Source: JAIBJN01 sp963842305 (GTDB lineage Bacteria; Actinomycetota; Thermoleophilia; Gaiellales; Gaiellaceae). From it: a DNA stretch of 64,000 nucleotides. The stretch spans positions 1,054,001-1,118,000 of the forward strand of contig CAWJFW010000002.1 of the NCBI GenBank assembly GCA_963842305.1. The letters run 5' to 3'. How positions within the stretch are numbered: the stretch's first letter is position 1; each line of letters starts with the position of its first letter. The notes beneath the pieces were generated by a model. It saw only the letters and a list, made by a program, of their open reading frames with translations. It was not told the origin of the DNA and made no database searches. Below, piece by piece: positions 8,327 to 17,019 of this stretch. Position numbers and translations under genes: made by a program.

Positions 8327-10759
8327 TCAGTCCCGACGGCCGCCGCCGCGCCTGCGGCCACGGTCACGGTCGCCGTCGCGCTCGCGCCGCTCGCGCGGGG
8401 GTGCGTCCTTCGCCCGCTCGATCAGCTCCTCGGGCTGGACGACTGCGCCGTTCTCGTGCTTGCCGACGAGCTTGAGGCCGATGCGGCCACGGGCCTTGTC
8501 GACCTCCTGCACGATGACGTCCAGCACGTCTCCGCGGCTGATGACGTCCTCGATGTGGCCGACCCGGCCCGGGCCCACGTTGGAGACGTGAAGCAGCCCG
8601 TCCGTGCCCTTCTTCAGCTCCACGAAGGCCCCGAAGTCGGTCGTCTTCACGACCTTGCCGGTGTAGGTGTCTCCGACCTCGGGCTCCTTCGTCAGGGCCT
8701 GGATGGCGGCGATCGCCGCGTCGGCCTTGTCGCCCTCGGTGGCGTAGATGAGGATCGTCCCGTCCTCTTCGATGTCGATCTGCACCTCGTAGTCGGACTC
8801 GAGGCCGCGGATCGTCTCGCCGCCCTTGCCGATGATGAGGCCGATCTGCTCGGGGTCGATGGAGATCGTCGTGATCCTCGGGGCATGGGCCGCGAGCTCC
8901 TGACGGGACTCGGAGATGGCCTCGGCCATCTTGTCGAGGATGAACTCGCGGGCGCGCTTCGCCTGCTCGAGCGCGTTCCGCATGATCTCCTGCGTGACAC
9001 CGGTGATCTTGATGTCCATTTGCAGGGCCGTGATGCCCTGGCGAGAGCCGGCGACCTTGAAGTCCATGTCGCCCAGGTGGTCCTCCGCGCCCTGGATGTC
9101 AGTGAGGATGACGTGCTCGTCCCCTTCCTTGACCAGGCCCATAGCGATGCCGCTGACGGGTCGCTTGATCGGGACGCCGGCGTCCATGAGCGCGAGCGTC
9201 GAGCCGCAGACGGAACCCATGGACGACGAGCCGTTCGACTCGAGCGTCTCCGAGACGAGGCGGATCGTGTACGGGAACTCGTCGAGCGGCGGGATCATCG
9301 GCTCGAGGGCGCGCTGCGCAAGGGCGCCGTGGCCGATGTCGCGGCGCTTGGGGCCCCGCATGAAGCCCGTCTCCCCGACCGAGTAGGGCGGGAAGTTGTA
9401 GTGGTGCATGTAGCGGCGCTCGGACTCCAGGGAGAGGTCGTCAATGCGCTGCCCCTCCTTGGCGGTGCCGAGCGTGAGCAGCGTCATGATCTGCGTCTGG
9501 CCGCGCGTGAAGAGCGCCGAGCCGTGCGTCCGCGGCGAGACTCCGACCTCGCAGTCGATCGGGCGGATCTCGTCGGTGGCGCGGCCGTCGGGGCGGATCT
9601 TCTCGACGGCGATCTTCTTTCGGATCAAATCCTTGTAGACGGCCTCCGCCGCCTTCTTGACGTAGGAGCTGGTGAGGCTGTCCATGACAGTCGGCGCCTC
9701 GCCGTCGGCGGTCGCGGGGCCGACCGGGAACGGAAGCTCGACTGTCTCGAGGATGCGATCGAAGAGCTGCCTGCGCTTCGCGGAGCGGACTTCCTTCGAA
9801 TCCTGCTCGGCATCGGTGAGGGCGCGGAGGTCGCTTTCGAACTGCTCGCGGACAGGACCCGCGACGGCCTCGAACTGGCGACGCTCGAGGATGGCGTCGA
9901 GGCTGTTGCGGACCTGCATCAACGCATCGGCTCCAAGCTCCTCGGCGATGTCGACCCTCAGCGAGGCTGCGCCGCGGAGCCCGTCGGAGAGGATGCGCGC
10001 GGTGATCCGCTCACCGTGCGCGGCGTCGAGCTCCTCGGTGAGCTCGGGATCGAGCCACTTCGGCTTGCCCGCTCGGCTCCGGAGCTCCTCCTGGGCCTCG
10101 CAGAGCTTCTTGATCTCCGTATGGGCGAGCTCGAGCGCCTCGAGGAGCGTATCCTCGGCGACCTCGTTCGCGCCGGCCTCGACCATCGTCAGGCCCTCCT
10201 TCGTGCCGACGACGATCAGGTCGAGCTCTGACTCGCCGATGTCGGGGAGCGAGGGGTTGACGACCATCTCGCCGTCGAGGATCCCGATGCGGACGGCGCC
10301 CACCGGCCCGAAGAAGGGCAGCGGTGAGATCATCAGAGCGGCGGAGGCGCCGTTGATGGCCAGGATGTCGTGCGGGGTGATCAGGTCGGCCGAGAGCGTG
10401 GTGCAGATGACCTGCACCTCGTTCCGGAAGCCCTTCGGCCAAAGCGGCCGGATCGGACGGTCGATCATGCGGGCGGTGAGGATCGCCTTCTCGGTGGGGC
10501 GCCCCTCGCGCTTGAAGAAGCCGCCGGGAATCTTGCCGGCTGCATACATGCGCTCCTCGACGTCGACGGTGAGCGGGAAGAAGTCCGCGCCCTCGCGTGC
10601 CTCGGGGCGGCCCTGTGCCGTCGCGAGGACCATCGTGTCCCCGCTTCTCATGACGACGGCGCCGTCGGCCTGCTTGGCCAGCTTGCCTGTCTCGAACGTG
10701 ATCTCGTCGCGGCCGATGGCAGCCGTAATCGACGTGATCTCGGATGTAATAGTGCTCAT
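8327..10759 (-). CDS. pnp: Polyribonucleotide nucleotidyltransferase (PNPase)
   Basis: An 810-residue phosphorolytic 3'-5' exoribonuclease of the RNA degradosome. Two RNase PH domains occupy about residues 1-560, with GSVCGSTLALMDAGVPI in the second. A KH domain (IIGKGGETIRGLE, about 620-640) and an S1 domain (VVKTTDFGAFVELKKG, about 690-705) follow. The tail is arginine/aspartate-rich (RDRGRRRGGGRRD), plausibly an RNA- or protein-binding extension. The ATG at 10757-10759 is fixed by a strong GGAGGAAC Shine-Dalgarno. It lies directly downstream of rpsO, as in most bacteria, with a structured 136-bp gap. Confidence 0.97.
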   Translation of the reverse strand: MSTITSEITSITAAIGRDEITFETGKLAKQADGAVVMRSGDTMVLATAQGRPEAREGADFFPLTVDVEERMYAAGKIPGGFFKREGRPTEKAILTARMIDRPIRPLWPKGFRNEVQVICTTLSADLITPHDILAINGASAALMISPLPFFGPVGAVRIGILDGEMVVNPSLPDIGESELDLIVVGTKEGLTMVEAGANEVAEDTLLEALELAHTEIKKLCEAQEELRSRAGKPKWLDPELTEELDAAHGERITARILSDGLRGAASLRVDIAEELGADALMQVRNSLDAILERRQFEAVAGPVREQFESDLRALTDAEQDSKEVRSAKRRQLFDRILETVELPFPVGPATADGEAPTVMDSLTSSYVKKAAEAVYKDLIRKKIAVEKIRPDGRATDEIRPIDCEVGVSPRTHGSALFTRGQTQIMTLLTLGTAKEGQRIDDLSLESERRYMHHYNFPPYSVGETGFMRGPKRRDIGHGALAQRALEPMIPPLDEFPYTIRLVSETLESNGSSSMGSVCGSTLALMDAGVPIKRPVSGIAMGLVKEGDEHVILTDIQGAEDHLGDMDFKVAGSRQGITALQMDIKITGVTQEIMRNALEQAKRAREFILDKMAEAISESRQELAAHAPRITTISIDPEQIGLIIGKGGETIRGLESDYEVQIDIEEDGTILIYATEGDKADAAIAAIQALTKEPEVGDTYTGKVVKTTDFGAFVELKKGTDGLLHVSNVGPGRVGHIEDVISRGDVLDVIVQEVDKARGRIGLKLVGKHENGAVVQPEELIERAKDAPPRERRERDGDRDRGRRRGGGRRD

Positions 10760-10795
10760 TGTTCCTCCTTCTCCTTGCGGGAGACGGAGGCGGAG

Positions 10796-10833
10796 GTTTG
10801 AGGCAGGCCCGGCTGATCGGACTTCCCTCAAAC
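10796..10833 (-). promoter_or_regulatory. pnp leader stem-loop
   Basis: GTTTGAGG (10796-10803 on the plus strand) pairs perfectly with CCTCAAAC (10826-10833), an 8-bp stem enclosing 22 nt, about 37 nt before the pnp start. In other bacteria the rpsO-pnp leader is folded and cleaved as part of PNPase autoregulation, so a similar role is possible. That role is an inference. Confidence 0.4.
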
Positions 10834-10844
10834 TTCCACCCGGT

Positions 10845-10890
10845 CTCCCGGATAGTTGGCCCTTGGGGGTGGGCGGTGGGAGTCCGGGAG
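10845..10890 (-). other. Inverted repeat after rpsO
   Basis: CTCCCGGA (10845-10852) and TCCGGGAG (10883-10890) form a perfect 8-bp stem with a 30-nt GC-rich interior, 5 bp after the rpsO stop. It lacks a U-run, so it may be an mRNA 3' stabiliser or processing signal rather than a terminator. Confidence 0.4.
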
Positions 10891-10895
10891 TCCGC

Positions 10896-11165
10896 CTACC
10901 TCCTGAGGCCGAGTTCCTGGATCAGCGCGCGGTAGCCCTCGAGATCCCGCTTCTGCAGGTAGTTGAGGAGCCGACGGCGCTGGCCGACGAGCTTCAGGAG
11001 CCCGCGGCGTGAATGGTGATCCTTGCGGTGCGTGCGCAAATGCTCGGTCAGCTGTTCGATCCGCTTCGTGAGCAGCGCGATCTGCACCTGAGGAGAACCG
11101 GTGTCCCCACCGGACCGCCCGTGGCGGTCGAAAATCTCGCGCTTTGCGTCCTTCGTGAGGGTCAC
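10896..11165 (-). CDS. rpsO: 30S ribosomal protein S15
   Basis: An 89-residue primary-binding ribosomal protein. The whole family pattern is present: GDTGSPQVQIALLTKRI at residues 20-36, HLRTHRKDHHSRRGLL at 42-57, and LLNYLQKRDLEGYRALI near the end. The GTG start at 11163-11165 gives the exact family length of 89. It diverges from the gamma-glutamyltransferase gene across only 21 bp and leads into pnp. Confidence 0.97.
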   Translation of the reverse strand: MTLTKDAKREIFDRHGRSGGDTGSPQVQIALLTKRIEQLTEHLRTHRKDHHSRRGLLKLVGQRRRLLNYLQKRDLEGYRALIQELGLRR

Positions 11166-11186
11166 GACCGACGTAGGCTAGCAAAG
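11166..11186. promoter_or_regulatory. Divergent promoter, rpsO / gamma-glutamyltransferase
   Basis: A 21-bp gap holding the heptamer TAGGCTA (11174-11180). Read forward it gives TAGGCT 7 nt before the GTG at 11187; read backward it gives TAGCCT 9 nt before the rpsO GTG. One symmetric -10 heptamer may serve both directions. Confidence 0.5.
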
Positions 11187-12587
11187 GTGCAGGTACCTCC
11201 AGGCGTTGCTGCAGGCCATCCTGCGACGGCCGAGGCCGGCCTCGAGATCCTCGCCGAGGGCGGGTCTGCGGCCGACGCGGCCGTCGCGGCCGCCCTTGCC
11301 TCCTGTGTCGCCGAGACGGTCATGACGGGTGTCGCGGGCGGCGGCTACGCCATCTGGATCGAGGACGGGCGTGACACCGCGGAGGTCCTGGACTTCTTCG
11401 TGAGCGTCCCTGGCCTGGGAGACCAGCGGGAGACGCCCGAGCTCGAGGAGCTCGCCGTTCCGTTCGGCGAGGAGCTCGTCCACTACTTCGTCGGCGCGGC
11501 CACGTGCGCCGTGCCGGGCGTGCCGGCGGGGCTCGACGAGCTCTGGCGGCGGGGCGGAAAGCTTCCCTGGGAACGGCTCGTGGAGCCTGCCATACGCCTC
11601 GCCCGGTCCGGCGTTCTGATGCCGTCAGCGCACGCCAAGTGCCTCGCGATGCTGGCGCCGGTGATGACGATGCGGGAAGGCGGGCGGATCTACGCGCCGG
11701 GAGGACGTCTCCTCGAAGAGGGAGACCGTCTCTCCCAGCCGGGACTCGTCGCCACGCTCGAGATCCTCGCCGATGAAGGTGCGCGGAGCTTGTACGAGGG
11801 CACGCTCGCCGAGGCCCTGCTCCGCCTGATGGAGGAACGGGGCGGGCTCGTCACGCCCGACGACCTCGCCACCTACCGGGTGGAGTGGCTGCCGCCCGCC
11901 CAGGCGGCGTACATGGGGGTGCGCATCCAGACGCGAGGGGGTCTTTCACAGCTCGTCGACACGCTCGTCTCGCTGCCCCGGCTGCGGGGAGCCTCGGCTG
12001 CCGATCGCGCCCTCGCGCTCGCGCGGCTTCTCGCCGCGCCGCTCTACAGCGGCCGCACGTACGAGCACACGACGAATCTCTGCGTGGTGGACCCGGCCGG
12101 CAGCGCGTGCGCCCTCACCACGAGCCTCGGGCTCGGCTCGGGCGACTATCTCCCCGGCTTCGACGTCCACCTGAACAGCATGCTCGGCGAGTCCGACCTG
12201 CTGATCGGTCCGCTCGAGCCGGGAACGCGGATGGCAAGCATGATGTCGCCGACGATCGGCCTGGACGGTGACGGTCTCGTCCTCGCCGCCGGCGCCGCCG
12301 GGGGAACGCGCCTGCGCCCTGCCCTCGCCCAGGTGCTCGCCGGCATCCTCGACGAGGGGCTCGCGCCGCAGGAGGCCGTCGACAGGCCCCGGCTCCACTC
12401 GACCGGCGAGATCGTCCACGTCGAGCCGGGCTTCGACGAGGGCGCAGTCGAGGCGCTACGCGACGAGGGCTACGACGTTCGTCTCTGGGACGAGTTCCAC
12501 CACTACTTCGGGGGCGTCAGCGTCATCGCCAGGGCTGGTGGCGCTGCGGATCCGAGGCGAAGCGGAGCGGCGTTGACTCTGAGTTGA
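11187..12587 (+). CDS. Gamma-glutamyltransferase family protein
   Basis: A 466-residue Ntn-hydrolase of the GGT family, which cleaves or transfers gamma-glutamyl groups from glutathione-like compounds after autocleavage. GGSAADAAVAAA (residues 25-36) and MTGVAGGGY (46-54) match the large subunit. The predicted autocleavage/nucleophile threonine is T295 in EHTTNLCVVD, followed by the glycine-rich SLGLGSGDYLPGF. The protein is shorter than typical GGTs (530-580), and no signal peptide is seen, so it may be cytoplasmic. The GTG start at 11187 lies 7 nt after a TAGGCT hexamer. Its last 65 bp overlap a small gene on the opposite strand. Confidence 0.88.
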   Translation: MQVPPGVAAGHPATAEAGLEILAEGGSAADAAVAAALASCVAETVMTGVAGGGYAIWIEDGRDTAEVLDFFVSVPGLGDQRETPELEELAVPFGEELVHYFVGAATCAVPGVPAGLDELWRRGGKLPWERLVEPAIRLARSGVLMPSAHAKCLAMLAPVMTMREGGRIYAPGGRLLEEGDRLSQPGLVATLEILADEGARSLYEGTLAEALLRLMEERGGLVTPDDLATYRVEWLPPAQAAYMGVRIQTRGGLSQLVDTLVSLPRLRGASAADRALALARLLAAPLYSGRTYEHTTNLCVVDPAGSACALTTSLGLGSGDYLPGFDVHLNSMLGESDLLIGPLEPGTRMASMMSPTIGLDGDGLVLAAGAAGGTRLRPALAQVLAGILDEGLAPQEAVDRPRLHSTGEIVHVEPGFDEGAVEALRDEGYDVRLWDEFHHYFGGVSVIARAGGAADPRRSGAALTLS

Positions 12588-12726
12588 GCCCATGCGTCGC
12601 CGGAATCCAGCCTACGTAGCCGCATGCGGGACAGTCTCGGGCTCCGGCAGCGGAGCGATCCATCGGCTTGAGATAGATCTGCCCGCAGCCGAGACAACGG
12701 ACGGAGAGGGCGACGGCCTTGCCCAT
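12523..12726 (-). CDS. Small zinc-ribbon-like protein
   Basis: A 67-residue protein with two CxxC knuckles, CLGC at residues 11-14 and CPAC at 32-35, followed by GYVGW, which suggests a small zinc ribbon. The function is unknown; such proteins often bind nucleic acid or protein partners. The start ATG is at 12724-12726. The C-terminal ~21 residues are antisense to the end of the gamma-glutamyltransferase gene and are low-complexity, so the functional part is probably residues 1-45. ribF lies 44 bp upstream on the same strand. Confidence 0.6.
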   Translation of the reverse strand: MGKAVALSVRCLGCGQIYLKPMDRSAAGARDCPACGYVGWIPATHGLNSESTPLRFASDPQRHQPWR

Positions 12727-12770
12727 ACGAGAGAACAGACGCCGGAGCCGGCAAAACCTTGCGTCTGCGT

Positions 12771-13637
12771 TTAGCCGGGTCGCTTGGCGGCGCGGGCGGC
12801 CTCGACGTCGGCGCCGATCTGAGCGACCAGATCCTCCTCGCTCGCGAACGCTCGCTCCCCGCGCAGGCGCTTCCACAGCTCGAGTCGCAGGCGGCTGCCG
12901 TAGAGGTCTCCTTCGAAGTCGAGCAGGAACGCCTCGACTCGGCGCTCGCTGCCGCCGTAGTGCGGATTGACACCGATCGAGGCGGCCACGCGATGCCCGA
13001 GCGCCTCGCCCGCATAGATCCCGTAGGCGGGGACGAGCACGTGCGAATCGGGTGAGATGTTGGCCGTCGGGAAACCGAGCGTGCCGCCACGTTGGTCGCC
13101 GTAGACGACCTCGCCCTCGAGCTCGAACGGCCTGCCCAGGAGCCTTGCCGCACCGTGGAGATCGCCGTCCCGCACGAGCTCGCGGACCGTGCTCGAGGAA
13201 ACGCCCTCGAGGATGGGCACCGCCCGCACCTCGAGGCCGAGGGAGCGCAGCAGAGGGACGTCCCCGCGCCGGCCCGCCCCGAAACGAAAGTCCTCGCCTG
13301 CGACGACTATGCGTGCGCCGATGGCCGTGAGGTAGTCGGCGGCGAACACCTCGGGCTCTCGGCGGGACAGATCCTGCGTGAACTCGACGACCAGGACCTC
13401 GTCCGGCCCGATCTCCTCGATCAGCTCCAGGCGCCGGTCGAACGTGGTGAGGAGCTGAACGTCGTAGCCGAGCACGAGCCGCGGATGCGGATCGAAGGTC
13501 AGCACGGTCGAGCGCAGACCCGTCGCCTTGACGGCCTCGATGACGGCCCGGTGGCCGCGGTGGACGCCGTCGAAGGTACCCAGGGCGACCGCACGCTCTG
13601 CCGGCTCGAGCTCTCCGGGAGTACGGGCGACAATCAC
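12771..13637 (-). CDS. ribF: Bifunctional riboflavin kinase / FAD synthetase
   Basis: A 288-residue enzyme converting riboflavin to FMN and then FAD. The N-terminal adenylyltransferase domain has the GTFDGVHRGH motif at residues 20-29 and SSSTVRELV around 150-158. The C-terminal flavokinase domain has GTLGFPTANI (about residues 188-197) and EAFLLDFEGDLYG. The GTG start at 13635-13637 overlaps the upstream MFS stop as GTGA, suggesting translational coupling. Position between truB and rpsO is the conserved bacterial arrangement, here with an MFS gene inserted. Confidence 0.95.
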   Translation of the reverse strand: MIVARTPGELEPAERAVALGTFDGVHRGHRAVIEAVKATGLRSTVLTFDPHPRLVLGYDVQLLTTFDRRLELIEEIGPDEVLVVEFTQDLSRREPEVFAADYLTAIGARIVVAGEDFRFGAGRRGDVPLLRSLGLEVRAVPILEGVSSSTVRELVRDGDLHGAARLLGRPFELEGEVVYGDQRGGTLGFPTANISPDSHVLVPAYGIYAGEALGHRVAASIGVNPHYGGSERRVEAFLLDFEGDLYGSRLRLELWKRLRGERAFASEEDLVAQIGADVEAARAAKRPG

Positions 13638-14869
13638 GCTGCTTCCTCGGGCAGTTCGCGCAGCGCCGGGACGGGAGAGGGCAGCAGCCAGAGCACTCCT
13701 GCGAGGGCGCCCAGACTTGCGACCCAAAGCGTCGGCCGGACCCCAATCCAGGCGCCGAGCGCGCCACCGGCCAGCGAGCCGAGCGGTCGGATGCCCCAGT
13801 TGACGAAGTTGAATGCGCCGGTTGCCCGCGAGCGGAGCCGGTCGGGGGTGAGCGCGAACATGATCGAGCCGACGTTGATGTCGAGAATCATGACGCCCAG
13901 GCCTGAGAGGAACTCCGCCGTCAGGAGCATGGCGAGGACGAGCCACCGCGGGCCGGCCGCGAGCGGTACCAGCGCGAGTGGAGCCGTAAAGAGCACGCAG
14001 CCGAGCAGGAACGCGCGGCCGACCCCGATTGCCCGGCCCAGGCGTCCGGCGACGACCACCCCGAGGACGGCCCCGAGCGCTGCCGTGCCGAGCACGAGGC
14101 CGAGCGTCCCCGCAGAGATGTCGAGCGAGCGGGTCGCGTAGAGGACGAACAGCGTGCTGAAGGCGTAGTTGAAGAAGTTGAGTGTCGCTGCGGCTGCAAG
14201 CGTCGGCCGGAAGATCGGGTTGCCGCCGATGAAGCGGAGCCCGACGGCCATTCGATCGCGCAGGCCGCGCTCGCCCCCGTGCTCGATCGGCGCCTCCTCG
14301 GCCCGCACTCGGCCGAGGAAGATCGCCGAAAGGAGGAAGGAGACGGCGTCCGCCAGCAGTGCGAAGGGCGCGCTGAACGCCTGCACAAGCAGTCCGCCGA
14401 TCGACGGCCCGGCGACCGTCGAGACGGAGCGGCTCCCGAAGATGAGCGAGTTGCCCTCGACGTAGCGCTCGCGGGAGACCAGCGAGACGAAAAGCGTCGG
14501 ATACGACAGGTCGAAGAGCACCGCGAGCGAGCCGGAGAGAAACGCGACCGCGTAGAGCTGCGCGAGCGTGAGGACATCGAGGGCGTAGGCCAGCGGGATC
14601 GTCGCAGCGAGGGTCGCCCGCCCCAGGTCGGCAGCCATCATCACGTGCCGCCGCGTCGCGACGCGGTCGAGCCAGACGCCGGCCGGGAGCGAAAAGAAGA
14701 GGTGCGGCAAGAGCGCGGCCGCACCAAGCAACCCCATCTGGCCCGGCCCAGCGTCGAGGACGAGGACGGCGACGAGGGGGAGGGCGATCAGGGCGATCTG
14801 GTCGCCGAGCAGCGAAACGGTCTGGGCGAGCCAGAAGCTACGGAACGTGCGCCCTCGAAGGAGGCTCAT
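13634..14869 (-). CDS. Major facilitator superfamily transporter
   Basis: A 411-residue membrane protein with about twelve hydrophobic segments, starting MSLLRGRTFRSFWLAQTVSL and including GVWLDRVATRRHVMMAADLG, the loop 2-3 signature. It resembles the MFS drug-efflux branch related to MefA-like exporters. The substrate is unknown. The ATG at 14867-14869 overlaps the truB stop (ATGA), and the stop overlaps the ribF start (GTGA), so it is embedded in the truB-ribF operon, an unusual insertion into an otherwise conserved gene pair. Confidence 0.88.
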   Translation of the reverse strand: MSLLRGRTFRSFWLAQTVSLLGDQIALIALPLVAVLVLDAGPGQMGLLGAAALLPHLFFSLPAGVWLDRVATRRHVMMAADLGRATLAATIPLAYALDVLTLAQLYAVAFLSGSLAVLFDLSYPTLFVSLVSRERYVEGNSLIFGSRSVSTVAGPSIGGLLVQAFSAPFALLADAVSFLLSAIFLGRVRAEEAPIEHGGERGLRDRMAVGLRFIGGNPIFRPTLAAAATLNFFNYAFSTLFVLYATRSLDISAGTLGLVLGTAALGAVLGVVVAGRLGRAIGVGRAFLLGCVLFTAPLALVPLAAGPRWLVLAMLLTAEFLSGLGVMILDINVGSIMFALTPDRLRSRATGAFNFVNWGIRPLGSLAGGALGAWIGVRPTLWVASLGALAGVLWLLPSPVPALRELPEEAA

Positions 14870-15663
14870 CCGAGGACGGTTTCGGGCCTGATCGTCCCGT
14901 CGGCTGCCTGGCCCACCGCGACGAGCTCGCCGTCTCCGACCCAGAGGGCGATGGGGCCCTCCCCCGCCCCCGGAACCGCCCGGCCTGACCGCACGAGGAC
15001 CGCCTCCTCGTCGTCCAGGCGCCGCTCCGGCAGGTGGACGAGGGCGGCGAGGGGCGGCAGCACCCGCTCCGGGTCCGCGTCCTCGACCCGGAAGGGTCCC
15101 ACGGCCGTTCGACGGAGCCAGCGGCAGTGGCCGCCGAACGCGTCGGCGATGGCGCGGACGTAGGTCCCGCTCGAGACGTGGAGGTCGAGCTCGACGAGCG
15201 GCGGGGCGTAGCGGACAACCCGAAGCGCGTGAACGGTCGAGGCGCGCACCGGCATCTCGACGGCAACGCCGCGCCGGTGGAGGTGATACGCGCGCTCCCC
15301 ATCGATCTTGACCGCGGAGGCGGCCGGGATCGGAAGCTCCACGTCCCCTTCCAGCCCGAGGATCTCTTGCTCCTCCGCGACGGCGGTCTCCTCGACCACC
15401 TCCCCTTCCCCGTCCCCGGTGGACGTGCGGAGCCCGAGGCGAATCTCGGTTCGGTAGCGCTTGTCGAGGCCCACGAGATAGCGCGCGAGTCGGGTCGTAC
15501 GGCCGAGGAGGACGAGCAAGAGGCCGGTCGCGAGCGGGTCGAGCGTGCCTGCGTGCCCCGCCTTCGTCTCGTACCGGCGCCGCAGGTCGGCGACGGTCGC
15601 GAACGACGACGGCCCGGCCGACTTGTCGACCAGTACGAGGCCCGCTGTCGCCCGCTCCGTCAC
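14866..15663 (-). CDS. truB: tRNA pseudouridine(55) synthase
   Basis: A 265-residue enzyme making pseudouridine-55 in the T-loop of tRNAs. The catalytic aspartate is in GHAGTLDPLATGLL near residues 36-49; KRYRTEIRLG (about 69-78) and GTYVRAIADAFG are conserved. The GTG start at 15661-15663 gives a short, normal N-terminus (LVLVDKSAGPSSF). It lies in the order rbfA, DHH phosphoesterase, truB, ribF, typical of ribosome-maturation clusters. Confidence 0.95.
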   Translation of the reverse strand: MTERATAGLVLVDKSAGPSSFATVADLRRRYETKAGHAGTLDPLATGLLLVLLGRTTRLARYLVGLDKRYRTEIRLGLRTSTGDGEGEVVEETAVAEEQEILGLEGDVELPIPAASAVKIDGERAYHLHRRGVAVEMPVRASTVHALRVVRYAPPLVELDLHVSSGTYVRAIADAFGGHCRWLRRTAVGPFRVEDADPERVLPPLAALVHLPERRLDDEEAVLVRSGRAVPGAGEGPIALWVGDGELVAVGQAADGTIRPETVLG

Positions 15664-15686
15664 GGCGCCCGCAGTCTAGGCGGCGC

Positions 15687-16700
15687 TTACGAGGAGCCGG
15701 AAACCTGCGCCAGGTACTCGAGGCGGATGAACTCGACGATCTCGTCCGGCGAGTCCTCGCTGGAGAACCCTGCGGCCTGCGGGTGCCCACCACCACCGCT
15801 CTTGCGTGCGATGGCGGAGACGTCGAGTCCCGTTCCGCGCGTTCGCAAGCTGACTCGGCGCGTGGGGCCATTCTGTGTCGGCGGCTCGCGGATGAGCGCG
15901 ACGATCTCGGCGCCCTCGACGGCGCGCAGGTAGTCGATGATGCCTTCGGCGAACGGCTCCTCGGCCCCGGCCGCGGCGAAGTCCGACCGCTCCAGGTCGG
16001 CGACGATCAAACGTCCGCCCTCGTAGACGCGCGCCCTGTCGAGCGCACGGGCAAGCAGCTTGAGCTTGGCAAAGGCGACGTTCTCGTACACATCCTGGAA
16101 GACCTGATGGACGTTCGCCCCCGCCTCGACCAGCTTTGCTGCGATCCGGAGGGCCTTCGGAGTCGTGTTCGTGTACTGGAAGCGTCCGGTGTCGGTGACA
16201 AGGGCGATGTAGAGGGCTTCCGCGATGTCCGGCGTGATCGTGATGTCGAGCTCGACGAAGAGGTCGTAGAGGATCTCGCCGGTCGAGGAGGCCTCGGGCA
16301 CGATCAGGTTGACGTGCCCGAAGCGGGAGTTGTCGTGGTGGTGGTCGATGTCGACCACGAGGGGCGCGTTCTCGGTGATCGCGGGATCGGGCCCGAGCCG
16401 GCGGACGTTCGCGCAGTCGAGCGCGAGAACGACGCGCTCACCGGCGTCCCCGGGCAGCTCGCGGCTCAGCTCCGAGAGGTCCATGAACGCGTACTCGGTC
16501 GGCAGGGGAATGATCCCGGAGAGGAAGAGGAAGCCGTCCTTCCCGAGCTGCTCGAGGGCGAGCCGCATCGCAAGGATCGAGCCAAGCGCGTCGCCGTCGG
16601 GATTCTCGTGGGTAGTTATGAGGAACCGGTCGTGTGACCGGATCGCGTCCACGACCGCGTCGAGCTCAGGTGTCTTGATTTCCGTCTGGGTCAAGCTCAT
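15687..16700 (-). CDS. DHH family phosphoesterase (NrnA-like)
   Basis: A 337-residue DHH/DHHA1 protein. Metal motifs include THENPDGDALG (residues 30-40), LALDC, the name-giving DIDHHHDN at about 114-121, and VTDTGRFQY. The C-terminal DHHA1 part carries GGGGHPQAAG. Relatives degrade nano-RNAs and dephosphorylate 3'-phosphoadenosine 5'-phosphate. The ATG at 16698-16700 lies inside rbfA (35-bp overlap), so translation is probably coupled. This gene sits between rbfA and truB in many actinobacteria and firmicutes. Confidence 0.92.
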   Translation of the reverse strand: MSLTQTEIKTPELDAVVDAIRSHDRFLITTHENPDGDALGSILAMRLALEQLGKDGFLFLSGIIPLPTEYAFMDLSELSRELPGDAGERVVLALDCANVRRLGPDPAITENAPLVVDIDHHHDNSRFGHVNLIVPEASSTGEILYDLFVELDITITPDIAEALYIALVTDTGRFQYTNTTPKALRIAAKLVEAGANVHQVFQDVYENVAFAKLKLLARALDRARVYEGGRLIVADLERSDFAAAGAEEPFAEGIIDYLRAVEGAEIVALIREPPTQNGPTRRVSLRTRGTGLDVSAIARKSGGGGHPQAAGFSSEDSPDEIVEFIRLEYLAQVSGSS

Positions 16701-17019
16701 CGATGAGCCTGGTTAGCCGCACCCCTTCCTCTATCGTCGGATCGTACTCAAAGCTCAACTGGGGCGTTCGCTTCAGGTGCAGCTCTCGGTTGACCGCCGC
16801 CTGCAGGACGCCGTGGGACGATCCGAGCCCCTCGAGCGTGGCCTCGCGCTTGCGCGCGGAGCCGAGGACGCTCACGTAGACGGTGGCCTGATGCAGGTCG
16901 GGGCTCGTCTTCACTCCGGTGATCGTGACGAAACCGATACGGGGATCTTTCAGCGTGCCGATCGACTCGGACAGCACCTCGCGGATGGCCTCGTTCACGC
17001 GGCGCATGCGATCACTCAT
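16666..17019 (-). CDS. rbfA: Ribosome-binding factor A
   Basis: A 117-residue KH-like 30S maturation and cold-adaptation factor. RMRRVNEAIREVLSE at residues 4-18, DPRIGFVTITGVKTSPDL at 25-42 and the basic RELHLKRTPQLSFEYD segment are family hallmarks. Its start (17017-17019) overlaps the DUF503 gene end by 8 bp, and its end overlaps the DHH gene by 35 bp, a tightly coupled cluster downstream of infB. Confidence 0.95.
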   Translation of the reverse strand: MSDRMRRVNEAIREVLSESIGTLKDPRIGFVTITGVKTSPDLHQATVYVSVLGSARKREATLEGLGSSHGVLQAAVNRELHLKRTPQLSFEYDPTIEEGVRLTRLIDELDPDGNQDT

